A stretch of DNA of 64,000 bases from Atrina japonica (lineage: Eukaryota > Mollusca > Bivalvia > Pterioida > Pinnidae), in NCBI GenBank assembly GCA_030159075.1, contig BROG01000128.1, positions 1,106,501-1,170,500 of the forward strand, given 5' to 3'. The notes beneath the pieces were generated by a model. It saw nothing but the letters and a program-made list of their open reading frames with translations, did no database searches and was not told the origin of the DNA. The position numbers were made by a program, and so were the translations under genes. Positions within the stretch are counted from its first letter, which is position 1. The number at the start of each line of letters is the position of its first letter. Shown one piece after another: positions 50,840 through 56,800 of the stretch.

Positions 50840-53800
50840 TGTATATGTCTTGTGATTCTTAGCACATGCTATGCTTCAAGTGCTTGATTAAATTAGTCAT
50901 GTACTTCTGACAAAAATGGCCCTATTTTAGACATAGTTTATTTTCAATGTGTAGAAAATTAGAAATAATCTAAAGCCCAGTTAAGGAGGAAAATAGATTG
51001 ATATGAGATGAGCTTTGTAATCTTTGTTTACTATGTTTAGAATTACATGTACTTTTTCATACTTTATGGGTGAATTATATCCCATCTCTGGCATGATATA
51101 TCAACAAAGTTTTACATATGTGGTAGACGCAGAACGTAGAAGAATTAGGTTTTATTTGCAGACTAACTCGGAACCCTCTGATGTAATTCAACAAAATATC
51201 ATGTTCATTTACTCTGAGGAAAAAAGCTTGTTGAAGTAAGGGTCATGTAACATGTGACTGAAATGTTTAATCCCTATTTTGATTTTTCTTTTTTATATTT
51301 GTTTTATTTCATTTTATTAACCCTTCTGTTTTATAGATTAATTTGTACATGATTGTTATGTATGTAAATGTAATAAGTTTCCATTAAAAAAAAGATAAAA
51401 GCAAGAAATCCATAAAGTTTACAACAAATCACAAACGTATATTTTAATAAAAAGCAATAAAAAGCATGGAAATATTATTTGGCTCACCTTGCCAATAATT
51501 TGACACATGTTAACCTGGCCAACAATTTGCTTCTTGTTAACTGGTCAATACATGTAATTAGCTGCATGTTAACTTGGCTGATAATTGGCCTCATGTTAAC
51601 CTGGTCAATCAGTCACATGTTAACCTGGCCAATAATTGGCCTCATGTTAACCAGGCCAGTAATTGGCCTCATGTTAACCTGGCCAATAATTGGCCTCATG
51701 TTAACCAGGCCAGTAATTGGCCTCATGTTAACCAGGCCAGTAATTGGCCTTGTGTTAACCTGGCCAATAATTGGCCTCTTGTTAACCAGGCCAGTAATTG
51801 GCCTCATGTTAACCAGGCCAGTAATTGGCCTCATGTTAACCTGGCCAATCAGCCACATGTTAACCTGGCCAATAATTGGCCTCATGTTAACCAGGCCAGT
51901 AATTGGCCTCATGTTAACCTGGCCAATAATTGACCTCATGTTAACCTGGCCAGTAATTGACCTCATGTTAACCTGGCCTCATGTTAACCAGGCCAGTAAT
52001 TGGCCTCATGTTAACCTGGCCAATCAGCCACATGTTAACCTGGCCAGTAATTGGCCACATGTTAACCTGGCTTATAATTGACCTCATGTTAACCTGGCCA
52101 ATACTTGGCCATGAAAATTAAAGTAGCAAAATGATCAAGTTTTATGATATTTATAACTGTACAACATGAGTGGTTTAGGCCTCGTCAAAGGCAGGGATAT
52201 TGAGCTACATATGTATGTAAAGAACTTCCTATAGGAGTCAGTTAGTTGTACATCCGTAGTGTATCTTAATCATCCGTGCACTGGTGTTTTATATCAATGC
52301 TATAAATGATACAGAAGGTATATATGAGAGATTGGACTGGTGAATTTATACATGATGGGTGACAAAGATGATATAGTATTGATAGAAAAGAATTTGTCAT
52401 CTGGAAATGAAGTTGAAAATGATGTAAGAATATTTACACTGTTGAGTTTCTGATAAGTTCAGTGTGATTCATATAAATGTCATTTACATCTTAAAAAACT
52501 AAGTCTGCCAAAATCTTATATATGTTCATGAGCTGTTTGTTGATATTTAAAGTCATGGAACTGGTTTCTTTTTGGAAGTGGTAAGTGAAATCAGCATCAG
52601 AAAAAACTCTTCATTTTAAATCAGCATCAATATAGGGTATCAAATGCAAGGTGCATCGTTGTCATTTGTAGTTTTTAATAGTCCAATGCATGAATTCAAA
52701 TTGCAGATCATTTTATGAATATAAATAGTTATTATATAAAATTGTAAATACATACATACATACTTGTAAGTCTATATATAGCATTGCCATAATTTATACT
52801 GCATGGGTAAGGGGAAATGACTCAATGAAATATGTAAACAAATGAACAACATTACTCATACACCATGTATATACATATGATCTAACAATTTAATTAAGAG
52901 CCAAACTCTCATCGGTCCAGTTTTCTGATATGTACATATCATGTTGAAGATCTAACAAAAAGTTCATTGAATGGTGAAGAGATTTAGATATAACTTTTTT
53001 TTGTAATAAAGAAATGTCAGTCCACAGAATTCATTCAGAGCGTCTTTGGTGATTCAATCCTATTAAAGATTATGGAAGGAATTCTCTTTAGCATTTTGTG
53101 TGTTCAGTGTTGTTTATAGTGTTTACATCTTTAACAATTGATAAATGTTCAAGATCACACATTTTCATTGATTGAACGTGACACTCCTACAAGGTCACTC
53201 ACATGTGACCCCATATACATGTAGGTCACTTACATTTGACCCCATATACATGTAGGTCACTCACTTGTGACCACATATAGGTCACTCACATTTGAACCCA
53301 TATAGGTCACTCATGTGACCCCATTTAGGTCACACTCATGTGACACCATACAAGTAACTCAAATGTGACATACAGGACACTCACATGTTTTCTGTAGATC
53401 TTCCATGTGACATATTAAAAAAAGGGTAATGATGAGAAATCAGTTTTCAATTAGATTGATTATCTACATACTAGTATAGTCATATTATGCAAGTGAAGAT
53501 TAAATAACATACTGGATCAAGTAAAAATTATCATTTAATTGTAAAACAGTTATATACCAGTATAGATCTTTAGCCCTCATGAATATACATGTATATTGCT
53601 TATTTACAATTAAAGTTCTACATCATACATGTAAGTTTCTAATAATTGAATTCAACATGCAAAACTTGGAGCATGGCTACTTCATAAATAACTGCTTTTT
53701 ATGAAATTTGTGTATTAGGTGAATACAAGTTTTGTGTTAAAATAAGACAAAACTAAGTACAAATTGTGTATATATACCCTCATATTTCTGTCTTATTTGA

Positions 53801-56800
53801 AGAATTCTTGCAAGAAATATTCATAAGAGGTAATTAGATGTGAACTAAATTTTGGTAAATATTTATGTTTATGATAAAATATAAGAAACAATATGTTTTA
53901 AGACACACACACACAAAAAATGCTAGAAGCAGTAGATTGAGCATTAGCAGGGTTACATGTAATCTATATATCCTAGAAGATAAGGTATGTGAGATTGCAC
54001 GTTTGAGACAACTGTGTGAGATATTTCTGTCACATCAAATAATGATAATACATTTAGTAATACATCTTGTCAGAAAATATAATTTTTAGATTAGATATAA
54101 TACATTTAGTAATACATCTTGTCAGAAAATATACTTTTTAGATTAGATTTGATTTAGAATATTGTTTTACACCACACTCGACAATTTTTCAGTCATATAG
54201 TGGCTTCTAGCTAGGGCTAGGGCCAGTTTTTAATGGCGGAAGAGAGAACCTGGTTACAATCTACCCGGGAAGAGACCACCGATCTTTCTTCAGCAAGTAA
54301 ACTGACAAACATTCTCACAAAAAGCAGCTTAGATTCCAATAGGGCTCAAACCTGTACTGACCGGAAGTGAGAGAGTTCATGGTTCAAAGTGTGATGCTCT
54401 AATCACTCGGTCATGGAGGCCACGAAAATTAGATAAAAATGATTACTGGTATATGTAATGATTATTACGACCTATTGACTGGTTTAAGCATAAGTCATGA
54501 TGCTGTGTTATTTCATCAATGTAAGGGATAATACTGTATTTATGTATGGAACCTTGCTAGAATAACCGCCTGAGTGACGGACTCAAAGTTGTCTCTTAAC
54601 TGAAGGACTAGACCTATTGATATTTAGTACAAAATTTTCAAGAGAATGAAAATATACAGCCATTGATATGCAATGGTCTCGTAAGTGAGGTGTTCTTTAG
54701 TGAGGTTCTACTGTATATCGTAAATTTGTTAAAGATCGACTGCATTTCATGTTGAAGTGTAACTGAGATCTTTCATTTAGGACCAAGTACATGTATTGCA
54801 TTTATATCACATTTTATGTTTGTGCCTGTGTGTTTTTCTTTTTTATCACTTTAACATACCACAAATGAATAAACAAAGAGGACGCATGTACACAAACATG
54901 TTCAATAAAAACTACTAGCATATAGTAAATAGATCATTCTTATAACTGAATACATTTTCTCTCATTTTTAGCACATGCAGTTTCTAAGCAACTGGGAAAT
55001 TAATTAACATTTGATTGACAGAACTGAAGTAAACAAAAAACGTGGTCATATGTTTAAGCAGATAGATGTTGATGTATGTGAAGATTTGCATCTTCGTAAT
55101 ATTGGTTTTCAGATATTAGGTTTCAATGTTTTAGTTACTTTTTTCGTCATCTTGAATTCTCATGGCATCCTATCTCTGTTACAGGTCATTAATGAACAAG
55201 CCACTTTAAAGTTCCGAGACGGACAGAGAAATATTGACTATGTCCTAGCCTATGAACCTGGTACAGGTGAAAGTGAGGAGAAAAAGAGAGAACGCAGGAA
55301 AAAATTTGAAGATAATTTGAAACATGAAGGCCTAGAATTGGAATATGAAGGAAAAGAAGTAATGTATCAAATGTTTTCCTCAAGACATTTTTCTGTGATA
55401 TATAAAAATTTATGTATATCAATTATGTTGATGTAGTGTCTCCCAGTATGTAATTATAGTACATATACATAGACATTTTGGATAGGTCTGTTTTACTTAT
55501 TTTATTCTTGCAGTTGATTTATATGGCATTTAATTCTCTTTAAATATAACTTTAGGAGTTGGAAATTAGCTCATACATTAGTGTGTATCTTTAAGAGTGT
55601 TTTGGCCACAGAGGACAGAAGTATTGCTCTCCATTGCATTAGAATGGCCACAATAGACAAGTATTGCTCTCCATTTTATTATCATGACCACAGTAGACAA
55701 GGACTGTTCTCAATTTCATTAATCTCCATTTCATTAGCTTTGTCACAATAGAAAAATGCTGCTCTCCATTTCAATTTCGTGGCCACAAAAGACAAAAGTA
55801 CTGCTCTCCATTCTATTAGCATGGTATACTTGTGGTGGTCTAGTTGGAGAGCAATGGAGTCGCCAACTGATGGAGTACTACTCTCCATTTCCTGTAGGAA
55901 TGACTACAATGAACAGAAGTGTTTTTTGTTTGAATGGTGTTTTACTCAAGCTCAACAATTTTTCAGTCGTGTGTCGGTAGCCTGTTTTTTAATGGTGGAG
56001 GAAAAAACCTGGTTACAACATGTAAATGTACCCTGGGAGAGACAACCGGCATTCTGCAAGTAAACTGGTGAACTTTCTCACAAAACCAACTTAGGTTCCA
56101 ACAGGACTCAAACTTGTGCTGGCTTGGCACATAAAAGAACCTCACTTGCTGTCAGTCTGTTGCACAGGTCAAAATGTTTGGCAGTTCACCTAAAGCTGGT
56201 GACATCGCCATATTGTGAAATATTCTTGGTGGTATGTTAAACAACAATAAAACAAAGAAACATGATCAGAGAAGGACGTCTTTAATTTTACTTGTCGAAA
56301 GGTTATAGTCATCAGTTTTCTTTCATCTGAACTTTTTCAGAGTATTCTGCACCTAAGAAATTTATATTTATTTTTTACCAGTTTGACAATTAGAAAGGAT
56401 GAATTGATCTTTTATAATTTGATTGGTCAAATTGCGTTTACACCTTGAACAAATGGTGTCTTTTAATGACATATACCTTTTTTTGAATAGCAAATTTTTA
56501 TGTTTTTTTTTTTACTATTTTCAGACTTCAAAGAATGGAAAGACCTGTTTTGTGAAAGTCCATGCACCATGGGAGACACTTACTAAGTATGCTGAATTGA
56601 CAAACATGAAAATGCCCTTGGCGGTAAGGCAGCCATGTTTTAATTAGACTTAGTGTCAGATTTGTCTGTTACTTTGGAAATATGATTGGACATTGCTTTT
56701 TTACTAGTGGATTGACTTACACTTAAAATGATAATAAAAAAATGGCATCAAATAAAAATTTTGTAGCCTCCATGGTAGAGTGGTTAGAGCATTGTGCATT

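Noticed and set aside
51161..51181. 21-bp microexon candidate TNSEPSD between anoctamin exons e and f
   Set aside because: Phase 0/0 and AG/GT bounded, but too short and with a weak GTAATT donor. Chance is likely in AT-rich DNA.
51479..52081. 200-residue open frame of NWPHVNLA-type repeats
   Set aside because: Shadow of the 27-bp CCAAT array. Equally open in two frames and on the opposite strand.
55011..55184. 5' extension of the open frame upstream of the exon at 55185 (Met at 55011)
   Set aside because: The open frame continues upstream of the acceptor ATCTCTGTTACAG, but residues there (hydrophobic, FVILNSHGILSLL) are unlike the family. The acceptor and the phase match to exon e support splicing instead.
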